Part shown: in pieces, positions 9,618 through 18,572 of the stretch
How positions within the stretch are numbered: the stretch's first letter is position 1
Layout of the letters: every line of letters starts with the position of its first letter
From: an uncultured Aquimarina sp.
Lineage (GTDB): Bacteria; Bacteroidota; Bacteroidia; Flavobacteriales; Flavobacteriaceae
Direction of reading: 5' to 3'
Length of the DNA: 64,000 bases
Assembly: GCA_947501475.1 (NCBI GenBank)
Contig: CANMWA010000001.1
Coordinates: 434,001-498,000 of the forward strand
Notes under the pieces: model-generated
Told to the model about the DNA's origin: nothing
What the model saw: the letters and a program-made list of their open reading frames with translations, nothing else
The model's database searches: none
Translations under genes and position numbers: made by a program

Positions 9618-12041
9618 ATGTTTAAAAATCATTTAAAAATTGCCTGGAGAACCCTTTTAAAGTATAAGGGGCTGTTTACGATCAATATTCTTGGCTTAGC
9701 AATAGGAATTGCTACTGCATTGATTATATTTCTTTTTGTTTCAGATGAATTGAGTTATGATCGTTTTCATAAAAAATCAGACCAAATTGTAAGAGTAGTG
9801 CTTAAGGGTAAGATGAATGGCGAAGTGATTAAAGAAGCAGTCACTCCCGGTCCTGTTGCTCAAACGTTACAAGAAGAATTTCCGGAAGTACTTAGAGCAA
9901 CACGTCTTAAATCCAAAGGTACACCACAAATAACTTATAAAAACCAAACATTCAGGGACAATAAATTTGCCTATGTAGATCCTAATTTTTTTGATGTGCT
10001 CACTGTGCCTTTCCTTAAGGGAAATTCAAAAACAGCTTTACAAGAACCGAATACAATTATTATAACTCAAGAGTTAGCTTCAAAATATTTTGGAGATGAA
10101 AATCCAATAGGGCAACTACTCGATTTTAAAGAATGGAAACAACAGTTTAAAGTCACAGGGGTGATGCAAAAGTTACCTGATAATTCTCATTTTCATTTTG
10201 ATGCTTTTGGATCTATGGAAGGTGTTTCACATGCCAAGGAGGCGAGATGGGTAGAGTCGGGTTATCATAGTTATTTACTAGTGGATGATCGGGCCAGTTT
10301 CAAAGAAATTGAAAGCAAGTTGCCAGGTGTTGTCGAGAAATACATGGGCCCACAGATAAAAAAAGCTATGGGGGTGACCTATGAAGAGTTTAGCCAGGGT
10401 AATGAGATTGGACTATTTCTGCAACCGCTCACGGATATTCATTTGCATTCAGATTTTTCCAATGTGACTAATCTAGAACCAGGAGGTGATATAAAAACTG
10501 TATATATTTTTAGTGCAATTGCCATTTTCATTTTAATCATTGCTTGTATCAATTTTATGAACCTGTCTACTGCAGCTGCATCCAAGAGAGCCAAAGAAGT
10601 GGGAATTAAAAAAGTTTTAGGTTCTTCTAAAAAAGGATTGATCAAGCAGTTTTTAGCAGAATCATTTATTACTACTCTAACAGCAATGGTTCTAGCATTG
10701 ATCGTGGTCATAATTGCCCTCCCTTTGTTTAATAATGTATCTGGAAAGGCATTGGTAATATCTTATATCATTAATCCCAAGACCATGTTTTATTTCTTGA
10801 TTGTAGGATTATTTATAAGTCTATTAGCAGGCAGTTATCCCGCATTTTTCTTGTCTTCGTTTAAACCCATAACGGCACTCAAAAATAAATATGCAAATAC
10901 CGGAAAAACTAAAGGCTTGCGTAGTGGATTGGTTGTTTTTCAATTTATGATATCGGTAGGACTTATTATTGCTACACTGGTAGTAGATCAACAAATGACA
11001 TTTATACAAAACAAAGATATAGGTTATCAAAAAGACCAAATGCTGGTATTGCGAGATTCCTGGATGTTGGGCACCAATGAAGAGGTTTTCAAGGAGCAGC
11101 TAAGTAAAGATCCCAGAGTGTCAAATATCACAATGTCGGGTCATATTCCAGCAGGGCCCTCATATACGCATATGACGAGTATTTATCCTGGTCAGAATTC
11201 TGAGGCGGTAAGAAGAAGTGTTGTCTATAATATCGATGAGCAATATATTCCTACTATGGGGATGAAGCTTGTTGCTGGTAGAAATTTTTCTAAAGACTTT
11301 GGTTCAGAATCTAATACCATGATTATTAACGAAACTTCTGCAAAAATCATGGGATTTGCTGATGATGCTGTTGGAAAAACGGTTACGATGGCGATCAATA
11401 ATGAAGGAGGTACAAGAACCTATACCGTGATTGGCGTGGTTAAAGATTTTCATTTCAATTCATTGCATGAGCCTATAGATCAATTAATTATGCTTAATCA
11501 TAAAAGTTCGGGTTTGATTATTCGAGCAAAAACGGCTGATATGGCCGGATTAATTTCAAGTACAGAAGCTATATGGAATGGTTTCAATACTGGAGAACCC
11601 TTTAGTTTTGGATTACTAGATGAGCTATACAACCAAACCTATCTCAAAGAGCAAAAAATGGGTACAATTCTCAGGATATTCGCTTTACTTACAATTTTTG
11701 TAGCATGTTTAGGATTATTTGGCCTGATTACTTTTACTGCAGAACAGCGATTTAAAGAAATCGGAATCCGAAAAGTATTAGGGTCTAGCGTACCTCAAAT
11801 TGTTGCCATGCTATCTTCTGATTTTCTAAAACTAGTACTCATTTCATTTTTGATAGCATTTCCGCTAGGGTTTTATGCCATGAATATGTGGCTAGAAGAT
11901 TTTGCATACCGCATCGAGATACAATGGTGGGTATTCTTAGTCGCTGGATGTATTACAATGCTGATAGCTTTTATGACTATTGGATGGAAAAGTTTTAGAG
12001 CAGCATCGATGAATCCCGTTAACAGCTTACAAACAGAATAA
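9618..12041 (+). CDS. FtsX/MacB-type ABC permease (paralog 5)
   Basis: This 807-residue permease starts MFKNHLKIAWRTLLKYK. Its spacer and first 20 codons are almost identical in DNA to those of the gene at 2302, which points to tandem duplication. It contains a first helix, a periplasmic MacB-PCD domain, FtsX coupling segments RAKEVGIKKVLGS and FKEIGIRKVLGS, and a C-terminal three-helix block ending NPVNSLQTE. It would form a pseudo-dimeric permease by itself, or pair with a paralog, and be driven by the ATPase at 14600. The substrate is unknown. Confidence 0.92.
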   Translation: MFKNHLKIAWRTLLKYKGLFTINILGLAIGIATALIIFLFVSDELSYDRFHKKSDQIVRVVLKGKMNGEVIKEAVTPGPVAQTLQEEFPEVLRATRLKSKGTPQITYKNQTFRDNKFAYVDPNFFDVLTVPFLKGNSKTALQEPNTIIITQELASKYFGDENPIGQLLDFKEWKQQFKVTGVMQKLPDNSHFHFDAFGSMEGVSHAKEARWVESGYHSYLLVDDRASFKEIESKLPGVVEKYMGPQIKKAMGVTYEEFSQGNEIGLFLQPLTDIHLHSDFSNVTNLEPGGDIKTVYIFSAIAIFILIIACINFMNLSTAAASKRAKEVGIKKVLGSSKKGLIKQFLAESFITTLTAMVLALIVVIIALPLFNNVSGKALVISYIINPKTMFYFLIVGLFISLLAGSYPAFFLSSFKPITALKNKYANTGKTKGLRSGLVVFQFMISVGLIIATLVVDQQMTFIQNKDIGYQKDQMLVLRDSWMLGTNEEVFKEQLSKDPRVSNITMSGHIPAGPSYTHMTSIYPGQNSEAVRRSVVYNIDEQYIPTMGMKLVAGRNFSKDFGSESNTMIINETSAKIMGFADDAVGKTVTMAINNEGGTRTYTVIGVVKDFHFNSLHEPIDQLIMLNHKSSGLIIRAKTADMAGLISSTEAIWNGFNTGEPFSFGLLDELYNQTYLKEQKMGTILRIFALLTIFVACLGLFGLITFTAEQRFKEIGIRKVLGSSVPQIVAMLSSDFLKLVLISFLIAFPLGFYAMNMWLEDFAYRIEIQWWVFLVAGCITMLIAFMTIGWKSFRAASMNPVNSLQTE

Positions 12042-12067
12042 TACACACAATCAAAAAACGAACAATC

Positions 12068-14578
12068 ATGCTTAAGAATTATTTCAAGATTATCTGGAGA
12101 AGTTTGATCCGAGAAAAGCAATTTGCTTTTTTAAACATATTGGGACTTACTATTGGTGTTACAAGTTGTTTTATTGTTGGGCTATATGTGTATAGCGAAA
12201 TAACCTATGACAATTTTCATGAAAAAGGAGACCGTATTTATAGAGTAAATCAATCACATATTTGGGGAGATTGGAATGATCAATATGCATCAACAGGACC
12301 TAATGTAGCGGTAGCACTTAAAAAAGATGTTCCCGAGTTTGAAGAAATCACACGAATATTAAGTGTAGGTGCACAAACCATGCGCAGAAAGAATAGTACG
12401 GCAGTATCTAATATCTTTAAAGAAGAGCAATCATTTTTGGCCGAAGAAAATTTTTTGAATGTATTTTCTTTCGAATTTAAAAATGGTAATGTGCAAACAG
12501 CACTCAAAGAACCTATGAGTATGGTAATTACCGAAGAAACCGCAACACGTTACTTTGGTAATGAGGATCCTATAGGAAAACAGCTAGAGGTAAGAGAAAC
12601 CGATGGTAGCTGGAATACCTTTACCGTTACTGCAGTACTTGCTGATGTTCCTAATAATTCTCATTTACAGTTTGATATTTTGATATCACTAAGTACAATT
12701 AAAGAAAGATTGCAAAATGATAATTGGTTATGGGCATGGACCGGATTTTCGACTTATGGTGTGGTAAAAGAAGGGACCGATATAGATGTACTACGCAACA
12801 AAATTCAAGCAATACCCCCAAAATGGGCTGCTCTTACTACAAAAAGGTTATTTAGCCAATCTTACGAAGAGTTTACAGCTGGAAAAGAATGGAAACTATA
12901 CCTACAGCCTTTGCAGGATACGTATTTGTCTGATACTCCAGACGTACATGCTTTTGGACCTAATGGAAATCCGCAATTTGTAAAACTGTTTAGTGCTATA
13001 GGTATCCTGATTCTTTTTTTATGTAGTATTAATTTCATGAATCTGTCTACTGCACGATCATCTAAAAGAGCAAAAGAAGTTGGAATCCGAAAAGTATTAG
13101 GTTCAGAAAGACAAAGAATTATTAAACAATTTATTTTAGAATCTACATTATTTGTTGCCGCCAGTACAATATTTGCACTGGTATTGGTGCAGATTTCATT
13201 AAGTGGGTTTAATGCTATTGCAGATAAAGAATTGTCTATGATACCATTATTGGGCAATCCAATATGTATAGCTATCATAATAGCTTTTATTTTATCTCTA
13301 GGAATATTCTCGGGAAGCTATCCTGCTTTTTATCTTTCAGCATTTAGACCTATAGAAACTTTTAAAGGAAAAGTTACTTCGGTATTTAAAGGAAAGAATC
13401 TAAGGAATGGATTGGTCGTTTTTCAATTTACGATTTCGATAGCATTAATCATTTGCGCTTTCTTTGTACAAAAGCAACTGTCATATACTTCTTCTTTAGA
13501 TTTAGGATTGATCAAAAACAATGTGCTTCAGATTCATAACATAGAACAATTAGGCGATAAAGCAACAACACTTAAAACAACACTAGAAACTAACCCTGTA
13601 TTTACAGATGTAGGCACTTCATACGGGGTTCCTCCAAATATATGGTCAGGAGATAAATATCGAGCTTTTGGCCCAGAAAATCCATCGTTACATTTTACAG
13701 ATGTAAGAACAGAAGGAGATTTCTTAGAAGTACTGGGATTAGAGTTTCTGGCAGGTAGAAATTTTGACCCAGAGCGTATTAATGATAAGTATGGAGTGGT
13801 TTTAAATGAAGAAGCTGTTAAAGTACTAGGCTGGGGAACACAGGATACCTACACCACAGATTCTCCTATAGGTAAATATGTTGCGATGACCAATGAACAG
13901 GCAAGCAAAATGAAAGTATTAGGAGTTGTAAAGGATTTTAATTTTAGCACTACAAAAGAAAAAATTGGGCCTCTTATTATGTTACACAAGGATAATGATT
14001 GGGTCTGGAATCATGGGCGTGGTCGCACATTTTTGGCCGCTCGTATAGATCCTAAGGCTATACAAGATACGGCAGAACTAAAAGTATTAATCGAAGATAT
14101 TAGAGAAGCAATGTTAAAAATGGACGCTTCAGTTTTATTTGAATATAGCTTTATGGATCAAGAGTTTGAGAAAACTTTTATAGCAGAACAAAGAATGGCA
14201 ACGGTACTTAATATATTTACAATACTGGCATTAATTATTGCTTGCTTAGGGTTGTTTGGATTAGCTGCTTTTACAGCAGAACAACGAATCAAAGAACTCG
14301 GAATCAGAAAAGTGCTTGGTGCCAAAGCATCAGAGTTGGCACTATTATTTTCGTCAGAATTCACAAAATTAGTGCTATTATCAGTCTTATTAGCCTCTCC
14401 TATTTCTTATTTTTTGGTCAACGAATGGCTTAAAGATTTTGCGTATAGAACACCAATAGATATTTGGGTATTTACTTTGGCTGCAATAAGCGCAATGGTG
14501 ATTACTATAATCACGGTAAGTTTTCAGACGATTAAAACTGCTATGGCTAATCCAGTTAATAGTTTACGAAGCGAATAA
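12068..14578 (+). CDS. FtsX/MacB-type ABC permease (paralog 6)
   Basis: This is the last and longest permease of the array at 836 residues. It starts MLKNYFKIIWRSL and has two periplasmic MacB-PCD domains and two FtsX blocks (RAKEVGIRKVLGS, IKELGIRKVLGA), ending NPVNSLRSE. The second periplasmic domain has an insertion at about residues 580-605 compared with the other paralogs. The spacer in front carries the A-rich motif, and the ATPase gene follows after 21 bases, so the array and the ATPase are likely one transcript. Confidence 0.92.
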   Translation: MLKNYFKIIWRSLIREKQFAFLNILGLTIGVTSCFIVGLYVYSEITYDNFHEKGDRIYRVNQSHIWGDWNDQYASTGPNVAVALKKDVPEFEEITRILSVGAQTMRRKNSTAVSNIFKEEQSFLAEENFLNVFSFEFKNGNVQTALKEPMSMVITEETATRYFGNEDPIGKQLEVRETDGSWNTFTVTAVLADVPNNSHLQFDILISLSTIKERLQNDNWLWAWTGFSTYGVVKEGTDIDVLRNKIQAIPPKWAALTTKRLFSQSYEEFTAGKEWKLYLQPLQDTYLSDTPDVHAFGPNGNPQFVKLFSAIGILILFLCSINFMNLSTARSSKRAKEVGIRKVLGSERQRIIKQFILESTLFVAASTIFALVLVQISLSGFNAIADKELSMIPLLGNPICIAIIIAFILSLGIFSGSYPAFYLSAFRPIETFKGKVTSVFKGKNLRNGLVVFQFTISIALIICAFFVQKQLSYTSSLDLGLIKNNVLQIHNIEQLGDKATTLKTTLETNPVFTDVGTSYGVPPNIWSGDKYRAFGPENPSLHFTDVRTEGDFLEVLGLEFLAGRNFDPERINDKYGVVLNEEAVKVLGWGTQDTYTTDSPIGKYVAMTNEQASKMKVLGVVKDFNFSTTKEKIGPLIMLHKDNDWVWNHGRGRTFLAARIDPKAIQDTAELKVLIEDIREAMLKMDASVLFEYSFMDQEFEKTFIAEQRMATVLNIFTILALIIACLGLFGLAAFTAEQRIKELGIRKVLGAKASELALLFSSEFTKLVLLSVLLASPISYFLVNEWLKDFAYRTPIDIWVFTLAAISAMVITIITVSFQTIKTAMANPVNSLRSE

Positions 14579-14599
14579 ATAATTATATAAAATATAAAT

Positions 14600-15265
14600 A
14601 TGCTATTACAACTAAAAAATATTTCGAAATGGGTACAATCAGGAGGTCAAAAAACTTTCTTATTAAAAGATGTTAATTTTTGGGTAAATGAAGGAGATTT
14701 TATCTCTATTATGGGGCCATCAGGATCTGGTAAAACTACCTTGCTTAATGTGATCGGGATGTTGGATGGATTTAATGAAGGTGAATATAGTTTTCTTGAA
14801 GAATCTGTGCATAACTTAAAAGAGAAACATCGTGCAAATTTGTACAAACAGTATATTGGGTTTGTGTTTCAGTCCTATCATCTAATCGATGAACTTACTG
14901 TAAAAGAAAACCTCGAGATGCCGTTATTATACAAAAAACATAGTGGATCAGAACGTAAAGCACTAGTAGCTGATATGCTAGATCGTTTTAACATTGTGGG
15001 TAAAAAAGATCTTTTTCCTTCGCAGTTAAGTGGAGGGCAGCAGCAATTGGTTGGTATAGCCCGAGCATTAATCGCTAATCCAAAATTGATCTTGGCAGAT
15101 GAGCCTACAGGAAATCTGAACTCTAAACAAGGAGAAGAAATTATGGAAACCTTTACCCAACTCAATAAAGAAGGAGTAACCATCATACAAGTGACTCACT
15201 CTGAAAAGAATATGCAATATGGTTCTCGAGTGATTAATTTGCTGGATGGGAGTGTTGTATCTTAA
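14600..15265 (+). CDS. LolD/MacB-type ABC transporter ATPase
   Basis: This 221-residue ATPase would power the upstream permeases. Walker A is GPSGSGKTT (residues 39-47), the Q-loop is FQSYH at about 90-94, the signature is LSGGQQQ (143-149), Walker B is LILADE (163-168), and the switch histidine is H200. The residue after SGGQQQ is Leu where the family usually has Arg or Lys. It has no fused permease, so it is of the separate LolD type rather than MacB proper. It closes the permease operon and converges on the RiPP operon, with only 15 bases between stop codons. Confidence 0.93.
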   Translation: MLLQLKNISKWVQSGGQKTFLLKDVNFWVNEGDFISIMGPSGSGKTTLLNVIGMLDGFNEGEYSFLEESVHNLKEKHRANLYKQYIGFVFQSYHLIDELTVKENLEMPLLYKKHSGSERKALVADMLDRFNIVGKKDLFPSQLSGGQQQLVGIARALIANPKLILADEPTGNLNSKQGEEIMETFTQLNKEGVTIIQVTHSEKNMQYGSRVINLLDGSVVS

Positions 15266-15280
15266 ATGATATCGAGTATT

Positions 15281-16147
15281 TTAATTTATTTTAATTAATT
15301 TTTTTAACTCATGGTCGACCATATATGGAAATAGTTCATCAAAACGTTCTATATATGGTTCTCCCATTTTATAATGTATGTTTTCTTTTGCTTGATTAAA
15401 ATAATGAATAGCTTCTTTATCTTTGGAAAGTTTAGTATAAATTTTGCCAATTCTAAACAATGCTTCAGGAAAAGTTGTATAAGAATTTAGAGCTTTATTA
15501 TAGTACTTTATAGCAGTATCATACAGTTTTTGTTCTTCATAACACCGACCCATATAATAGAATATGTAGATGTTATCTTTGACATCAAAACCTCTTTTTA
15601 TTTCTTCGGTATTTACTTGTTTAAATGCCTTTATTGCTTCATTATATCTTTTTAACTTATAATAGGCTTGACCCTTTTGAAAACCACATGGTTCACCCCA
15701 ACAAATGTTATAAAGTGAACCGGTCATTTTTTCTATAAGATCAATATCGTTTATTGCGCCTTGGTAATCCCTATAATAATATAATAATGACCAGGCTCTA
15801 TATCCTATAACGTCTGTATTATTTTGTTCAATCCCATAATTTACGGCCTCATTAAGTACTTGCATTGCTTTTATATGTTCTCCTCTTTTTTTATATGAAT
15901 AGGATAACCGTTGTCTTATATCTACATTTTTTGGCTGTATTTGTAGCGCAGAATCTTTATATATTCTATACATGTGAGAGGGTTGTAGGAAATAATTTGA
16001 AGTTTGATGATATCTGCTTGCTATAGAGTCCTTCTTTTCATTATCAAATTTTGAATTTGATGTTTTATCCCCCTCTGTATTAGAACAACTCTGTACGAGC
16101 AATGTTCCGAATAATAAAGTTGCTAAAATGATAAATTTTACGGGCAT
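15281..16147 (-). CDS. TPR-repeat lipoprotein at the end of the RiPP operon
   Basis: This 288-residue protein has a lipoprotein signal peptide with the lipobox LVQSC (Cys at about 21). Tetratricopeptide-like helical repeats run from about residue 60 to 270, for example YYKLKRYNEAIKAF and LYDTAIKYYNKAL. TPR lipoproteins act as protein-protein scaffolds at the envelope. Its start overlaps the 3' end of the preceding gene by 10 bases, so the two are translationally linked. A role in export, sensing or self-protection for the RiPP is inferred from position only; no catalytic motif is visible. Confidence 0.85.
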   Translation of the reverse strand: MPVKFIILATLLFGTLLVQSCSNTEGDKTSNSKFDNEKKDSIASRYHQTSNYFLQPSHMYRIYKDSALQIQPKNVDIRQRLSYSYKKRGEHIKAMQVLNEAVNYGIEQNNTDVIGYRAWSLLYYYRDYQGAINDIDLIEKMTGSLYNICWGEPCGFQKGQAYYKLKRYNEAIKAFKQVNTEEIKRGFDVKDNIYIFYYMGRCYEEQKLYDTAIKYYNKALNSYTTFPEALFRIGKIYTKLSKDKEAIHYFNQAKENIHYKMGEPYIERFDELFPYMVDHELKKLIKIN

Positions 16148-17289
16148 AGATCTATAATTTTTCCATCCTTGATTTTAAACATAAGAAACGCATGTGTATC
16201 TTTATAATATAACCAGTCATATGTTGACTCGGTAGAAGGCCAATCTTTTAATTCTGCTACTTTTTGAATAATATGTTTGATAAAAGAAGTTGCGAATTTA
16301 GTTTCTTTAAAGTTTTGATTCATCTGGAGTAATCCAAAACGACCAATTTGCCCCTTACAATTAACATTGAAATGTACTATTACATAGCCATTACCACTAG
16401 CAGCAGGAATACCATTTTTTATTTTGTTTACGATATACTTATTTCCCTTTTTATGAGTCACATCGTCTCCAAAGTAATATTCACCTTGGTACCCATCAAA
16501 ACAGTTCGAATATTTATAAGACATATTTAGAGAGTCTTTAAAATCTTGATTTGTAATAAGGTTTAGTTGTATAGATTTTGAGATTAATGATGAGAAATCT
16601 GTTAAAATTACTTGATTGTTTTTGATTTCAGAGATTTGATATATAGGTTGTGGGTTTTTTGTACCATTTCTAAAGGATATAAAATTCATTCCTTCTAAAT
16701 GAATTATATCATATGCTTTACTTTCATATTCTGAAATAATAATTTGATCTTGATACCTATAGTTAATCACTTTGTAGAGACTATCTTTTTTGAATGAGAG
16801 AAGCGTAGTTATTTTCAAATCATGATTTGGGGTACTATTAAGATCTTGTTCGTAGGTATATACCCAACTTTTATGTAATAGTTGATCTTTAGTTTCTTTC
16901 AGAGAAATAGTATGATGCCTATGTAATCGGTTAAAAATCGCTGCCATTTTTGGGCTTTGTACACCATTTTCATAGGGTTTAAAGTTTATGGTATCTAATA
17001 GATCAAAAACCTCGATTTTTTCTTGGCTTTTATGTGCTACATAATACATTATATTGTTAAACTTTAGCGTGTCTTTTGATTGCATATTTTTATGCAGTTC
17101 TTCTTCTCCGATAGTATTTCCTTTGTGATCAATAAGCGTTGCTTTTGTATCTTTTATTTTAAGAAAATATGGGTAAGGGATTAATTGATCTGATGCTCTG
17201 TAAGACCCAATATAGAAATCTGTTATTGTACTTTTTTTAGTACAACTCAAAAAGACTAGTGAAATTAATACATAAAAAATGGGCTTCAT
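16138..17289 (-). CDS. Lipoprotein with TonB-C-like C-terminal domain, RiPP operon
   Basis: This is a 383-residue predicted lipoprotein (signal peptide with FLSC lipobox, Cys about 16). The N-terminal 250 residues are beta-rich and unrecognised. The last 110 or so contain a stretch resembling the TonB C-terminal fold: GYVIVHFNVNCKGQIG, then a long helix, then LKDWP. TonB-C domains normally contact outer-membrane receptors, but no TonB N-terminal helix is seen. It begins 2 bases after the HlyD gene and overlaps the TPR lipoprotein. Its role is unknown; envelope partner or immunity are possibilities from context. Confidence 0.75.
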   Translation of the reverse strand: MKPIFYVLISLVFLSCTKKSTITDFYIGSYRASDQLIPYPYFLKIKDTKATLIDHKGNTIGEEELHKNMQSKDTLKFNNIMYYVAHKSQEKIEVFDLLDTINFKPYENGVQSPKMAAIFNRLHRHHTISLKETKDQLLHKSWVYTYEQDLNSTPNHDLKITTLLSFKKDSLYKVINYRYQDQIIISEYESKAYDIIHLEGMNFISFRNGTKNPQPIYQISEIKNNQVILTDFSSLISKSIQLNLITNQDFKDSLNMSYKYSNCFDGYQGEYYFGDDVTHKKGNKYIVNKIKNGIPAASGNGYVIVHFNVNCKGQIGRFGLLQMNQNFKETKFATSFIKHIIQKVAELKDWPSTESTYDWLYYKDTHAFLMFKIKDGKIIDLCP

Positions 17290-17291
17290 TT

Positions 17292-18572
17292 TTATCTGCT
17301 GATTAGTTTTTTAAATTGATAAAAGAATCGTTCAATTAGTCTAAGATCTTCAGTTATTATTTCTGAACTGCCTTGCATCTCTTGTTTAAAATCTATTTTG
17401 ACACCATAAGTAGTAATTAGGTCTGACGGTAGAGAAACATCTACTATATATAGTCCATCTTTATCAGGAGTTAAAGATATATTGCTTACTTGTCCTTTTA
17501 GAACGCCAAATTCGGTATCGGGATAACTTTCTAGTTTAATATTTACAGGTTGACCTACTTTTAATTTACCAGAATTTTGAGCAGGAGCCTTAAGCTTAGC
17601 TATATACGAATTATAATTGGTAGGAATTATAGTAAGTACTAAATCATTGTTATTTACCGATTGATTTTCATGCCAAAAATTCAAGAAAGATACTTTTCCT
17701 ATAATATTTGATTTTAGTACATATTTGGATTCCCAAACACGTATCGCATCTTTAAGTTGATTAAAGGATTGTATTACTAATTTAAGTTGGTTGATTTCTT
17801 CTCTGGTTTGATTTATTTCAGTTGTTCTAGTTGTGTTTTTTATATTATTTATAGACTCTCGAATTTGTGATATAGTAATATTTAAACTTTTAAAGCTTCG
17901 TTCAGCTTGTAGGTATTCTAATTTTTTGTTTTCAAATTCTTGTTCAGAAATAATGCCCTTTTCAAATAAACTTTGGTTACGTTTAAATTCTTTATTTTTA
18001 AATAACAGTTCTTGCTGATTAAGTTCTCTTTGAGAAGTAAGACTATGTAATCTTATCTTTAGTTCATTTAAAGACATTTTGTTTGCTAAAAGATCACCAG
18101 AAAAAGGTTTTAATTCGTTGTTTAGGGTATATTGTGAATATTTGTTTTCAAATTCTGCAAAAGCGGGTTCGATTTCGCCCAAAAATAACATGGGTAATGA
18201 TTCCATAGGAAAATGAAAAGATTTTGTATTTACAACTATAGTATCTATTATGGATTTTAAATAAAATACATTTTCATAGTTTGCTGTATTTTCTATAATT
18301 GCAATTGGAGAGTTTTTGACTACAAGACTATTGTTTTCAACAAAAACAGTGTCAATTTTACCACTTACTTTAGCATATATTTTTTGAGGAGGTATATCAG
18401 TAGTAATTACTGATTCTGCAACAATTATATCGGGATATTTAATAAACCATGACAGCAGTAAAATTACGATAATAAACCCAAGCATTATGGTATTACCCCA
18501 TCGTATAATACTTTTAGGAGGTCGAGATAACACTTCTCGTACTTCTTCACTATAGATTTTAATTTCTTCCAT
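17292..18572 (-). CDS. HlyD-family periplasmic adaptor for RiPP export
   Basis: This membrane-fusion protein of 426 residues has a single helix at about residues 28-46, a split biotinyl/lipoyl-like domain (KIYAKVSGKIDTVFV near 80; KSNIIGKVSFLNFW near 310) and a coiled-coil hairpin at about 165-290. It also has a C-terminal beta-barrel section. It would link the inner-membrane ABC exporter to a TolC-type outer-membrane channel, which is not encoded nearby. Its start codon shares a base with the stop of the ABC exporter, so the pair is translationally coupled. The assignment is solid; the substrate is inferred from the operon. Confidence 0.92.
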   Translation of the reverse strand: MEEIKIYSEEVREVLSRPPKSIIRWGNTIMLGFIIVILLLSWFIKYPDIIVAESVITTDIPPQKIYAKVSGKIDTVFVENNSLVVKNSPIAIIENTANYENVFYLKSIIDTIVVNTKSFHFPMESLPMLFLGEIEPAFAEFENKYSQYTLNNELKPFSGDLLANKMSLNELKIRLHSLTSQRELNQQELLFKNKEFKRNQSLFEKGIISEQEFENKKLEYLQAERSFKSLNITISQIRESINNIKNTTRTTEINQTREEINQLKLVIQSFNQLKDAIRVWESKYVLKSNIIGKVSFLNFWHENQSVNNNDLVLTIIPTNYNSYIAKLKAPAQNSGKLKVGQPVNIKLESYPDTEFGVLKGQVSNISLTPDKDGLYIVDVSLPSDLITTYGVKIDFKQEMQGSSEIITEDLRLIERFFYQFKKLISR

